From CAVQOB01 sp963714325 (GTDB lineage: Bacteria > Pseudomonadota > Alphaproteobacteria > Rhizobiales > Hyphomicrobiaceae): a DNA stretch of 64,000 bases. Positions 36,728 through 45,670 of this stretch are shown here, piece after piece (position 1 is the stretch's first letter; the number at the start of each line of letters is the position of its first letter). The position numbers and the translations under genes were made by a program. The stretch is taken from contig CAVQOB010000003.1 of the NCBI GenBank assembly GCA_963714325.1, positions 372,001 through 436,000 of the forward strand, in the 5' to 3' direction. The notes below the pieces were generated by a model. The model made no database searches. It was not told the origin of the DNA and saw nothing but the letters and a program-made list of their open reading frames with translations.

Positions 36728-38008
36728 TCAGCCTGGCGCCAAGCTCGTCGGCGCGTTGTCGATCACGGTCGCGCCGAACTTTTGTACTTCGAGCACCGCT
36801 AACCCGCGTTCGGTGGTGCCGTCATGCGACAAGCGGAAAGCGCCGTCGACTCCGGTAAAGCCGCTCGGTCGCAGCAAAACCTGCTGGTTATAGCGGGTGC
36901 CGCGCTGGCCTGCCGATAGCGCGATGGCAAGGCTTGCGGCGTCGTACGCTAGGGAGGCTATGCGCGGCGGAGCGTGGCCGTGCGCCTTGGCAAACTTCTC
37001 GGAGAAATCCTTCCAGCCGCGCGGGTCGGGGCCAGCGAACCAGGCGCCGACGAGAATCGCGTCGCGGCCAGCGTTGGGGTAGTCGAGCCCGCCGGTGCCG
37101 ATCAGCCTGATCTTGGCGGGGTCGATGCCCTCTTTCTTTAGCAGGGGGCCGAGCGAGACCAGGACGTCCTCGCCACCAGGCACGAAGAGCGCATCAATGG
37201 CGTCGCCATGTTCCTCGATTCCGCGCATGGCATCGCGCAGGCGCTGCACTGGTTCGACCATGCCGTTGGGTTGCGCTGGATAGAGTTCGAGGGCGACAAT
37301 TGTGCCGCCGGACTTGGCGACGGCCTCGCGAAAACTTGTTTCGGTGAGCTTGCCGAGGGGATCGTCGGGGATCAGGGCGGCAAACCGCTTCTTGCCGCGA
37401 GCGGCGGCGTAGGCGACGACGCGCTGCACTTCCGGGCCGACCAGGAAACTGATGAGATGCGTGCCTTGGCCGGCGACTTGGCGATCGGTCGAGAAGGCCA
37501 GCAGGGGTACTTTGGCCGCGCGCGCCGATGAGGCTGCGGCGGTGACGGATTTGGCAAACAAAGGCCCGAGAATGATTTCGGCGCCATTGCCGATCAGTTC
37601 TTCCGATGCTGTCTTGGCAACTTCGGGCGTGCCCTGGTCGTCCCTGACAAGGAGTTGAACGTGGGTTGCGTCGTGATCGGTGATGGCGAGTTCGGCGGCC
37701 TTTTTCATCATTTCGGCGAGAACGGCAGTCTGGCCCTGGCCGGACAAGGGTAGCAACAAGCCAACTTTGACGGGCTCGCGTTGGCGTTTGGCTGGGCCTG
37801 TAGCAGGCGAGAGATCGGCTGAAGCCGTTCCGGGCGTTGCGCTGTCGGTCTGCTGGGCCGGTGATTGATTGGTGCCGGGTTGGAGATGGCCTGGACCGGA
37901 AACGGAGCAGGCGGTCAATCCGAAGGTACATAGGGCAATGCTTGCCCATCGAAGACTACGGGGACCCAATTCCATGCTCGCAAACCAACGCCCGGCCATG
38001 TGCTGCAC
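36728..38008 (-). CDS. Penicillin-binding-protein activator-like lipoprotein (LpoA/YraM or Peripla_BP_6 type)
   Basis: The protein has 426 residues. The GTG at 38008 has GGGAG 5 nt upstream; an ATG at 37975 also gives a good signal. The lipoprotein signal ends LTAC. A Pro/Ala/Thr-rich linker leads to a periplasmic-binding-protein type 1 fold: VKVGLLLPLSGQGQTAVLAEMM, GAEIILGPLFAKSV, VPLLAFSTDRQVAGQGT and FVPGGEDVL. In alphaproteobacteria this lipoprotein lies next to rsmI, yraN and gshB, as here, and is thought to stimulate peptidoglycan synthases. A tripartite-transporter binding-protein gene is inserted between it and rsmI. Confidence 0.83.
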   Translation of the reverse strand: MQHMAGRWFASMELGPRSLRWASIALCTFGLTACSVSGPGHLQPGTNQSPAQQTDSATPGTASADLSPATGPAKRQREPVKVGLLLPLSGQGQTAVLAEMMKKAAELAITDHDATHVQLLVRDDQGTPEVAKTASEELIGNGAEIILGPLFAKSVTAAASSARAAKVPLLAFSTDRQVAGQGTHLISFLVGPEVQRVVAYAAARGKKRFAALIPDDPLGKLTETSFREAVAKSGGTIVALELYPAQPNGMVEPVQRLRDAMRGIEEHGDAIDALFVPGGEDVLVSLGPLLKKEGIDPAKIRLIGTGGLDYPNAGRDAILVGAWFAGPDPRGWKDFSEKFAKAHGHAPPRIASLAYDAASLAIALSAGQRGTRYNQQVLLRPSGFTGVDGAFRLSHDGTTERGLAVLEVQKFGATVIDNAPTSLAPG

Positions 38009-38235
38009 GTCACTCCCAGTCGGTTGCGCTCAAGGCCAATGTGGTTGGCGATACCGGATGTTGGCCGATGCGCGCGGTCGTTTTCTGCTCGCTTTTGGTA
38101 GACCGGTACGGTCGACCCGGCCAGCGCATCCTTGCAACACGATATGGGAATTCCGGCGGCAACGTTTGGGTCGCGTGCCGCATAAGACTTAATCTTGCTG
38201 TGCTGTGATGCACCCCAAAGCGATTATGCTCTGTT

Positions 38236-39204
38236 CTACTCCGCCGTGATGCCGGCGTCTTTGAGGGCGGCGGTCCAGCGGATTACTTCCGAGCGGACGA
38301 AGGCATCCGTCTGGGCCGGCGTCAGTCGCAATGTGGTCCCACCCGTCTTGGCGAAGAGTTCGGCGGTCTCCGGCGTGGCGACGACTTTAGTGAAGGCTTC
38401 GCGCAGTTTGGTCAGTACCGGTTCGGGTGTGGCAGCCGGCACAAACAAGCCAAACCAGCTTTCCATGTCGAGGGCCGCAACACCGGTTTCCGCGACGCTC
38501 GGCACTGTCGGGTGCATGGCTTGGCGGGCTTTTGATGACACCGCCAGGGCGCGGACGGCATTAGCGTCGACTTGGGCGCGGGCGGTCGATGAAATGTCAA
38601 AGAACAGATCGATGCGGCCGCCGAGGATGTCCTGATAGGCGGCCTGGGCGCCGCGGTAGGGAACGTGCGTCAGCTTGATACCGGCCAACTTCTCGACCAT
38701 CGCCAAGGCGATGTGCTGGCCGGAGCCGCGGCCGCCCGAGGCATAGGTGATCTTGCCAGGGTTGGCTTTGGCGTCGGCAATCAATTCGTGCAGGTCCTTG
38801 TAGGGCAAGTCGTTGCGGGCGACGAGCGTATAGGACCAGCTGACGGCGAGGCCAACGGCGGTAAAATCCTTGAGCGGATCATAGGGCAGTTTCAGATAGA
38901 GGCCAGGATTGAGGGCGATGTTCGAGAGGCCGCCGAGCAGCAGGGTATAGCCGTCGGCCGGCGATCTGGCTGCGGCTTCGGTGCCGACCAGCGTTCCGGC
39001 GCCAGGACGGTTTTCGACGATAATCGGCTGGCCGAGCAAGGGCGAGATGCGATCGGCGAGCACGCGCGCAACGGTATCGAAACCGCCGCCGGGCGGTTGC
39101 GGCACGATCAGTTTGATGGCTCGATCGGGATAGGTTTGCGCGAGGGCTGGTGGGGTTGCTGCGATCAGTATGGACGCTAAGGACGCTACGATCGTCAGAC
39201 GCAT
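38236..39204 (-). CDS. Bug/TTT-family tricarboxylate-type substrate-binding protein
   Basis: This 322-residue protein starts at ATG 39204 (GAGGGTGGATTCC upstream). The signal peptide ends ALAQ. Family landmarks are YPDRAIKLIVPQPPGGGFD, GQPIIVENRPGAGTLVGTEA, RSPADGYTLLLGG, KITYASGGRGSGQHIA, VPYRGAQAAYQDILGGRID and VPSVAETG. Bug proteins are periplasmic receptors for carboxylates. No membrane components (TctA/TctB) are nearby, so this is an orphan receptor, which is common in the family. It is divergent from rsmI. Confidence 0.9.
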   Translation of the reverse strand: MRLTIVASLASILIAATPPALAQTYPDRAIKLIVPQPPGGGFDTVARVLADRISPLLGQPIIVENRPGAGTLVGTEAAARSPADGYTLLLGGLSNIALNPGLYLKLPYDPLKDFTAVGLAVSWSYTLVARNDLPYKDLHELIADAKANPGKITYASGGRGSGQHIALAMVEKLAGIKLTHVPYRGAQAAYQDILGGRIDLFFDISSTARAQVDANAVRALAVSSKARQAMHPTVPSVAETGVAALDMESWFGLFVPAATPEPVLTKLREAFTKVVATPETAELFAKTGGTTLRLTPAQTDAFVRSEVIRWTAALKDAGITAE

Positions 39205-39328
39205 GGAATCCACCCTCGTTGCAAGGTATGTGCGGGCTATGCCTTTGCCATATAAGGTGGGATGTCCGGCGGATGGCAAGATGTTCATAGCGCGATGACA
39301 TCACTGCGAAGCAAAGAGAATTGTTAGT

Positions 39329-40240
39329 ATGACGGCAAGACCTCAGGATTTGGCGCGGCCAGGCGCGGTAGTTGCACGGTTGCTGGACGATGCGATGGCC
39401 GCGCCGTTGTCGCCGGGCCTCTATCTTGTGGCGACACCCATTGGCAATTTGGCCGATATCACGCTCAGGGCGATCGCAACGCTGGCGCGTGCCGATGTCG
39501 TTTATTGTGAGGATACGCGCCACAGCCGCACGCTGATGGCGCACTTCGGGCTCAGCGCGCCGCTGAAAACGTATCACGAACACAACGCCGATGCGGCGCG
39601 GCCGGAAATATTGGAAGCGTTGGCGCGCGGGGCGAGAATTGCGCTCATTTCCGACGCCGGCACGCCGTTGATTTCCGATCCGGGCTACAAACTCGTCAAT
39701 GCGGTTCTGTCAGCCGGATACGCCGTGACCAGTGTGCCTGGTCCATCGGCGGTGATCGCGGCGCTGGCGCAATCGGGCTTGCCGACCGACACATTCCTTT
39801 TTGCGGGTTTTCTGCCACCTAAATCAGCGGCGCGGCAATCGCGCTTGCAGGACCTTGCGGGCGTGCCGGGGACGATCGTGCTTTACGAGGCGCCATCGCG
39901 GGTCGTGAAGTGTCTGGCTGACATTGCCGACGTGATGGGGCCGCGCGAAGTGGCGGTGCTGCGCGAATTGACCAAGCTACATGAGGCGGCACGGCGGGGG
40001 TCGGCCGCCGAACTCGAGGCGTACTTCGCGGCCAACGAACCGAGGGGCGAGTTCGTCATCCTGATCGGACCGCCGGCCGAGGTTGCCGCCAGCGATGACG
40101 ATATCCGACAGCGGCTTGAAACAGCACTTGCTGGGATGAGCCTGCGGGACGCCGCTGATGCGGTGGCAACGGCGTGTGGCGTGGCGCGCGGGCGAGTTTA
40201 TGATCTGGCGCTTGCGATGAAGCGGGAGCGCGATGGGTGA
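39329..40240 (+). CDS. rsmI: 16S rRNA (cytidine-1402-2'-O)-methyltransferase RsmI
   Basis: This 303-residue SAM-dependent tetrapyrrole-methylase-fold enzyme 2'-O-methylates C1402 of 16S rRNA. The landmarks are LVATPIGNLADITLRAI, DVVYCEDTRHSRTL, LISDAGTPLISDPGYKLV, VTSVPGPSAVIAAL and AGFLPPKS. The N-terminus is about 25 residues longer than the E. coli protein. Its stop (TGATG) overlaps the yraN start, matching the conserved rsmI-yraN pair. Confidence 0.95.
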   Translation: MTARPQDLARPGAVVARLLDDAMAAPLSPGLYLVATPIGNLADITLRAIATLARADVVYCEDTRHSRTLMAHFGLSAPLKTYHEHNADAARPEILEALARGARIALISDAGTPLISDPGYKLVNAVLSAGYAVTSVPGPSAVIAALAQSGLPTDTFLFAGFLPPKSAARQSRLQDLAGVPGTIVLYEAPSRVVKCLADIADVMGPREVAVLRELTKLHEAARRGSAAELEAYFAANEPRGEFVILIGPPAEVAASDDDIRQRLETALAGMSLRDAADAVATACGVARGRVYDLALAMKRERDG

Positions 40241-40656
40241 TGACGCCTCAAACGCCTGATCCCGATCGACGATCGCGTTACGTGCAAGGCCACCGGTCCG
40301 AGTGGATCGCTGCCGCGGCGCTGATGTTGCGCGGCTACCGGATCCTGGCGCGGCGTTGCCGTACGCCCTATGGCGAGATCGACCTGATTGCGCGGCGTGG
40401 TCGGCGGCTTGCCTTCGTCGAGGTGAAGTGGCGGGCGACGCGCCATGAGGCGGAGATCGCGATGCGGCCGCGGCAGATCGAACGGATCCGGCGGGCGGCA
40501 GACTATTGGGTCGGGCAGCAGCGCGGTTATGGCGACTATGATATCGGCCTCGATGTGATGCTGGTGCTGCCCTGGCAACTTCCTATCTATCAGCCAGATG
40601 CGTTGCAGCGCGGCGCACTTGACTGGCGCCTCAATGATCGGCAACGACGGCGTTGA
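40240..40656 (+). CDS. yraN: UPF0102 family endonuclease-fold protein YraN
   Basis: The protein has 138 residues from the ATG at 40240 (a GTG one codon earlier is possible). It has the nuclease-like core of UPF0102: GEIDLIARRGRRLAFVEVKW, with the E-x-D ... E-x-K residues of a PD-(D/E)xK site. Its activity is not established. It is coupled to rsmI and 60 nt upstream of gshB, an order conserved across alphaproteobacteria. Confidence 0.9.
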   Translation: MTPQTPDPDRRSRYVQGHRSEWIAAAALMLRGYRILARRCRTPYGEIDLIARRGRRLAFVEVKWRATRHEAEIAMRPRQIERIRRAADYWVGQQRGYGDYDIGLDVMLVLPWQLPIYQPDALQRGALDWRLNDRQRRR

Positions 40657-40716
40657 CAGCGGCCGATTATCATCGTTTGCATGCCGGTGCCTGAACCTTG
40701 ACGGAGCCGTGCCGCA

Positions 40717-41676
40717 ATGCCCCTGAAAATCGCCTGCCAGATGGACCCGATCGATAAAATCGACGTCCGCGGCGACTCGACGTTTGCCATGCTGCTCGAG
40801 GCGCAGAAGCGCGGGCATGAACTGTTTGTCTATGCGGTTGGGGATCTGAGCCTCGACGGGGCGGACTTGATCGCGCACGGTACGAACGTGACGGTGCGGG
40901 ACACGCTCGGCGATCACGTGACGATCGGTCCGCGCCGGACGATCAATCTGGCGGAATGGGACGTGGTGCTGCTGCGGCAGGACCCGCCGTTCGACATGAG
41001 CTACATCACCAATACGCATTTTCTCGAGCGCATTCATTTGACGTCACCGGCCAAGACGCTGGTCGTGAACGATCCGCGCGAGGTGCGTAATGCGCCGGAA
41101 AAACTCTGGGTGCTCGATTTCCAGGATCTGATGCCGCCGACGCTCGTCACGCGCAATGCCGACGACATCAAGATGTTTCGCGACCGCCACAGGGATATCA
41201 TCGTCAAGCCGCTGTTCGGCAATGGCGGCGCCGGCGTGTTCCGTATTCAGCCGGGCGATAGCAATCTGGCGTCTCTCATCGAAATGTTCCACGCCATCAA
41301 TCGCGAGCCGTTGATGGTGCAGCAATATCGCCCTGAAGTGCGCGGCGGCGACAAGCGGATCATTCTGGTCGATGGTGAGATCGCCGGCGCCATCAATCGC
41401 GTGCCGGCCGAGGGCGAAGCGCGCTCCAACATGCACGTCGGGGGTACGCCAACGCCGACCGAACTCACACGACGCGACAAGGAGATCTGTGCGCGGCTTG
41501 GGCCCGAACTGAAGCGTCGCGGCATGATTTTCACCGGCATCGATGTGATCGGGCCTTATCTCACCGAGATCAATGTCACGTCGCCGACGGGCATCCGGCA
41601 GGTGAAGGCGTTTGGTGGCGCCGATATCGCGGCGCTGATCTGGGATGCGATTGAGCGGAAACGGCGCGGCGTGTGA
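40717..41676 (+). CDS. gshB: Glutathione synthase
   Basis: This 319-residue ATP-grasp enzyme joins gamma-glutamylcysteine and glycine. Landmarks include MDPIDKIDVRGDSTFAMLLE, VLLRQDPPFDMSYITNTHFL, PLFGNGGAGVFRI, QQYRPEVRGGDKRIIL (ATP site) and the C-terminal GIDVIGPYLTEINVTSPTGI. The length is normal. It is the last gene of the rsmI-yraN-gshB group and is followed by a hairpin with a short T-run. Confidence 0.96.
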   Translation: MPLKIACQMDPIDKIDVRGDSTFAMLLEAQKRGHELFVYAVGDLSLDGADLIAHGTNVTVRDTLGDHVTIGPRRTINLAEWDVVLLRQDPPFDMSYITNTHFLERIHLTSPAKTLVVNDPREVRNAPEKLWVLDFQDLMPPTLVTRNADDIKMFRDRHRDIIVKPLFGNGGAGVFRIQPGDSNLASLIEMFHAINREPLMVQQYRPEVRGGDKRIILVDGEIAGAINRVPAEGEARSNMHVGGTPTPTELTRRDKEICARLGPELKRRGMIFTGIDVIGPYLTEINVTSPTGIRQVKAFGGADIAALIWDAIERKRRGV

Positions 41677-41734
41677 TGGGGTGGTTCTTACCGGCGTGAT
41701 TTCGCTTCGCGACTGGGGCCGGCCCCAGACCCCG

Positions 41735-41753
41735 CTGGCGGGACACCCGCCAG
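41735..41753 (+). terminator. Hairpin after gshB
   Basis: CTGGCGGG (41735-41742), a 3-nt loop and CCCGCCAG (41746-41753) are followed within 15 nt by CTTTTG. A second palindrome (CTGGGGCCGGCCCCAG) lies just before it. Confidence 0.45.
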
Positions 41754-41854
41754 CCCGCCCGCCTTTTGTTCGAAGTGTCAATGTTCTTAATTTGTTCTTG
41801 ACGCCTTGGGCGTGTGCTGGCTAATCTTGGCTTCAGTGCGGTTTGGGGTCGATC

Positions 41855-43393
41855 ATGTTCGCAAAGATTTCCACGCTGGCGTTTGTCGGTATCGAGGCCA
41901 AGCACGTCGAGGTGCAGGTCCGGATCAGTTCCGGCGCCTTCGTGTTCGCCATGGTCGGCCTGCCCGACAAGGCGGTGGCTGAGAGCCGCGAGCGGGTGTG
42001 GAATGCGCTGCACGCCATGGGCCTTGGGCTTCCCAGCAAACACGTAACCGTTAATCTGTCGCCGGCTGATCTCCCCAAAGAGGGCAGCCACTATGATCTG
42101 CCGATCGCGCTCGCACTGATGGTCGCCATGGGTGCCGTCCCGGTCGATGCCATCGAGGGGTTCGCAGCGGTCGGCGAACTGGCGCTGGATGGGTCGATCC
42201 GTGGCGTGCCGGGTGTGCTGCCCGCCGCGATCGGCGCCAATGCGCTTGGTAAGGGGCTGATCTGCCCCGCAGCCAACGGCGGGGAAGCCGCCTGGGCGGG
42301 GGAAGATTTCCACGTACTGGCGCCACCGCATCTGCTCGCGCTGATCAATCATTTCAAGGGCCATGCAGACCTTGCGGACGGCCGGAGCCGAATGTCGAAC
42401 GTGATCTTGGCATTGTGCCGGATCTGCAGGGATGTGCGTGGGCAGGAGACGGCTAAGCGCGCGCTCGAAGTCGCGGCGGCCGGTGGGCATAACCTGCTGA
42501 TGGTCGGGCCGCCCGGCTCGGGCAAATCGATGCTCGCCGCGCGGTTGCCGTCGATCCTGCCGCCGCTGACGGCTGAAGAAATGCTCGAAGTTTCGATGGT
42601 GCATTCGCTCGCCGGCGCGCTCCTCGGTGGCAAGCTCGCGACGGCTCGTCCCTTCCGTGCGCCGCATCACTCCGCCAGCATGGCAGCCCTCGTCGGCGGC
42701 GGCACACGGCCAAAGCCCGGCGAAGTGTCGCTGGCCCATCTCGGCGTGTTGTTTCTCGATGAGTTACCGGAGTTTCAGGCCAACGCGCTCGATGCCTTGC
42801 GCCAGCCGCTCGAGTCCGGCGAGACGGTGATCGCGCGCGCTAATCACCGCATCACCTACCCGTCTCGCATCCAGCTGATCGCCGCCATGAACCCTTGTAA
42901 ATGCGGTGGCAGTGGCCCCGGTCTGTCGTGTAAGCGAGGGCCGCGTTGCGCGATCGAATATCAGGCGCGGTTGTCTGGCCCCTTCCTCGACCGCATCGAT
43001 CTGCAAATCGAGGTTCCCGCTGTTTCCGCTGCCGACCTCGTCTTACCGCCGCCGGTCGAGGGAAGCGCCGAGGTCCGCGCCCGTGTCGTTGCCGCCCGCG
43101 AACGCCAAAGCGCGCGCTTTGCCGCCTTGAAAGTGCGCGGCGTCCGCATGAACGCGCACGCTTCAGGCCATGTTCTTGATGAAATCGCGCGGCCAGAGCC
43201 TGCCGGCGTAACACTGCTGCAGGAGGCGGCCGGCGCGCTGCAACTCTCAGCGCGGGGGTTCCATCGCGTGCTCCGCGTGGCACGAACCCTCGCCGATCTC
43301 GATGGGATCGACGAGGTCAAGCGCATGCATATCGCCGAAGCGCTCAGCTATCGCGGCGAGACCATGCGCCAGCGGCACGAGGCGGCGGCTTAG
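41855..43393 (+). CDS. comM: YifB/ComM-family Mg chelatase-like AAA+ ATPase
   Basis: This 512-residue protein starts at ATG 41855 (MFAKISTLAFVGIEAKHVEV). It has an N-terminal Lon-protease-like domain (residues 20-170) and a Mg-chelatase AAA+ domain with Walker A GPPGSGKSMLA, Walker B VLFLDELPEF and AMNPCKCGG. A C-terminal helical domain follows (LRVARTLADLDGIDEVKRMHIAEALSYR). ComM-type helicases promote branch migration in natural transformation and recombination. It is the last core gene before the tRNA fragment. Confidence 0.93.
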   Translation: MFAKISTLAFVGIEAKHVEVQVRISSGAFVFAMVGLPDKAVAESRERVWNALHAMGLGLPSKHVTVNLSPADLPKEGSHYDLPIALALMVAMGAVPVDAIEGFAAVGELALDGSIRGVPGVLPAAIGANALGKGLICPAANGGEAAWAGEDFHVLAPPHLLALINHFKGHADLADGRSRMSNVILALCRICRDVRGQETAKRALEVAAAGGHNLLMVGPPGSGKSMLAARLPSILPPLTAEEMLEVSMVHSLAGALLGGKLATARPFRAPHHSASMAALVGGGTRPKPGEVSLAHLGVLFLDELPEFQANALDALRQPLESGETVIARANHRITYPSRIQLIAAMNPCKCGGSGPGLSCKRGPRCAIEYQARLSGPFLDRIDLQIEVPAVSAADLVLPPPVEGSAEVRARVVAARERQSARFAALKVRGVRMNAHASGHVLDEIARPEPAGVTLLQEAAGALQLSARGFHRVLRVARTLADLDGIDEVKRMHIAEALSYRGETMRQRHEAAA

Positions 43394-44218
43394 TTCGAGT
43401 GCATGCTGGCTGTGGCGCGAACTCGCTACGCGAGCGAGGGCCAGCCCTCGCGCTCCCGTTGGCGGGACACGTTGTGGTATGAACGCCTGCGCGTTCGGGC
43501 CGAACCGCCCGGCTTTTTTGATGTTTCGTCACGACCTTATGCCGCGCAATCAAATGTCGAGGCAGAGGAAGCTCGCTCTCTCGGCGGTTCCCAATCTCAA
43601 GTGCAACTCAGTGGCTAAACCGTAGGCTCTGTTTGCCATCGTAGTTGCCGGTTACTGCGATGGCGGCGGTCAGGGCGTGACGCGGCGTGCAGCGCTCGCC
43701 GCTTCGTTCGATCATGACGATGACGTCGGATGCTGATCGCTTCGATGTCACCGGCGCCAGTGGCGCCACCCAGGAGGGGGGAACGCATGAAAACCGCAAC
43801 GAACCCCGCGCAAAGGGCGAACGATCACCCCCTCATTCTCAGCCCATTCCACACATGCGGCTCGATAACCCGGCAACGGAATCCCTGTCGGCCGGCAACC
43901 GTCGCCGGTCATGCATGCTGTCGGATGCGTGGCGGTGGCGCATGGGAACGGCGCACCGTTGGGCATGCGTAACGGCGCTTATTGGTTCGGCCATTGCGCC
44001 AAGAACGCGATCAGGCGGCAGCGTGAGGTGAGCGGTTTGCTTGCGATGACGCGCGCGACGATCAAGACGATCGCGTGTGAATTCGCGGAATGATCCAGGG
44101 AACGACGCTGCTGCGCCTGTGCCACATTCGGTGTTACCCATGTGCTATCCAGGCACAACTCCAGGACGGCGACCCACTCGGATCGCGCCACCTAAGTCAC
44201 GGATTGACTGCGATAAAT
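43394..44218. other. Spacer between comM and the tRNA fragment; no convincing gene
   Basis: Reading frames here are short and mutually overlapping. The best candidate is a 61-codon frame at 43787-43972, whose ATG follows AGGAGGGGGGAACGC, but the product (Arg/Pro/Cys-rich) looks non-biological. No integrase remnant was recognised. Confidence 0.5.
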
Positions 44219-44264
44219 TGGAGCGGGCGAAGGGATTCGAACGCTCGACCCCGACCTCGGCAAG
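44219..44264 (-). other. 3' fragment of a tRNA-Gly(GCC) gene, probable attachment site
   Basis: On the minus strand, 44264 to 44219 matches the 3' half of tRNA-Gly: anticodon loop TTGCCGA (GCC at 44261-44259), GGTCG stem, variable region, T-arm with TTCGAAT, acceptor strand CGCCCGC, discriminator T and encoded CCA. The D-arm and 5' acceptor are missing, and the T-stem has one mismatch, so it cannot form a tRNA. Such fragments are the typical duplicate left by tRNA-targeting integrases. Confidence 0.75.
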
Positions 44265-44802
44265 GCGGAGCCGGAGAACGATGACGATGCATCAAGTGCC
44301 TGATTCCGGGTGCTTCTACGCATTCTGCCCCTGATCAAAAGTGAGAACATTGCATGTTCAGGTCGTGAACGCAGTATCATGCCTGGCACAAAACGGACAC
44401 AAGGCATCCCAGAAGAATATGGCTCAATGCCTTTTCGGTGGCCAAAGATCGCGATTGAGCATGCGCAGCCGGTTCTGGCGCGCAGCGCGGGTCTTGGCGG
44501 AGATCCCACAGAGATGCGATTTGGAGGTAAGCCGCCTAATTCAGAGTTCGACAGCGGCCCAGCAGCGCGAGCGCGCGCAGTCAATGTGCCACACGATTCG
44601 ATAGTGCCTCAGTTCGCGCGTGTCCATGCGGCAGGGGGATGATTCCAGGCCGATCAAGCCCCGGCAACGCTCACCCGCGCCAAACTGCGGCTCGCCGGGG
44701 ACATATGTCATCGTCCAAATGAACGGGCGCCGCCTGCTTCGAGGTCAACGGATGCGTAAAGCCGCTCAATACCCGCGACACGACAAATGTCGGCTCTTGC
44801 GG

Positions 44803-44828
44803 GGAACTCAATACGGGTCTGCCACGTT
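44803..44828 (+). promoter_or_regulatory. EcfG-type promoter of the receiver-like gene
   Basis: GGAAC (44803-44807), 17-nt spacer, CGTT (44825-44828), 67 nt before the ATG at 44895. Exact match to the alphaproteobacterial EcfG consensus. Confidence 0.8.
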
Positions 44829-44894
44829 AAGGCTTGGTGCGCCCACAGGGCAATGACACCGAGCGCCCGGGCTTGCGATACAAAGGAGGCAACC

Positions 44895-45332
44895 ATGAAA
44901 ACCGATACCGCTTTGAGCGGGCTGCTATGCGGCCATTCCGTCCTGATCATCGAGACCGATATTTCGGCTGCGACTGACCTCCAGGACGCGCTCGCGGAAA
45001 CAGGCGCGCGCATTTGGACGGCGTACACATTCGAGCGGGCTTATCTGCACGCCGAAAAATCGCACCTGTCAGCCGCGATCATCAATGCCGCTTACTCGCC
45101 GCTGGAAAAGAAAATGCTCGGCGATCTGCTCTTCGAGCGCAATGTGCCGTACCTCGTCTCGAGCAAACCCATGTCGTACCCACCGGGTCATCTTTCAGTC
45201 CATCCTGCGGCCACTGTCGCCCGCATCGTCAAGCTGGTGCGCTCAAGCGCCGGTAGCAGCGGCATGGAACGAATGCTGTCCGGCACGCGCAGCGCTTCTA
45301 CGGCGTCGAGTCTGATCGGGCAAAGTCGCTGA
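44895..45332 (+). CDS. Degenerate response-regulator receiver-domain protein
   Basis: The protein has 145 residues from the ATG at 44895, with AAAGGAGG 5 nt upstream. The fold pattern is CheY-like: strand 1 HSVLIIETD, helix ATDLQDALAETG, strand 3 LSAAIINAAYSP, strand 4 VPYLVSSKP. The usual acidic pair is E-T-D, and the phospho-acceptor Asp of strand 3 appears replaced by Asn or Ala, while the late Lys-Pro is kept. It is probably a non-phosphorylatable pseudo-receiver. There is no output domain; the C-terminal 35 residues are Ser-rich. It is under an EcfG-type promoter, so it is likely stress-induced. Confidence 0.75.
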   Translation: MKTDTALSGLLCGHSVLIIETDISAATDLQDALAETGARIWTAYTFERAYLHAEKSHLSAAIINAAYSPLEKKMLGDLLFERNVPYLVSSKPMSYPPGHLSVHPAATVARIVKLVRSSAGSSGMERMLSGTRSASTASSLIGQSR

Positions 45333-45670
45333 CGATCAACCGAATGCGGTCACTGTCGGATAGAGCACCGCGTGGAACGATGACGATGAGGCTGACCGGG
45401 TCGTTACGCAGTCGTCGGTTGTTGCCGATTGTCATTTGCCCATTACAGACTGGTTCGTACAGGCGATCGGACCGTCGGGGCCTAGGGCAGCGATCTGTGT
45501 GCACTCCGGTGTTGTCGTCGATGCGACATGTGTGACGACCACATGTTCTGCAACGGATTGACGGAGAACGGCAGGTTGATCCGACCCGTCGCCACTCAAA
45601 TAGCCGGACGTCATCACATTGCTTGGTGACAGCATCGCGCGCACTGCGTCAAAAAAATAAGGGGGCCGCA
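45333..45670. other. Spacer upstream of the GH130 gene; no gene or EcfG motif seen
   Basis: No supported reading frame and no GGAAC-N16/17-CGTT. The purine tract AAGGGGG just before 45671 is the probable ribosome-binding site of the next gene. Confidence 0.5.

Noticed and set aside
43787..43972. A 61-codon frame with a perfect Shine-Dalgarno sequence
   Set aside because: The product is Arg/Pro/Cys-rich without helix or strand pattern, and other frames overlap it. Kept only as a note in the spacer entry.
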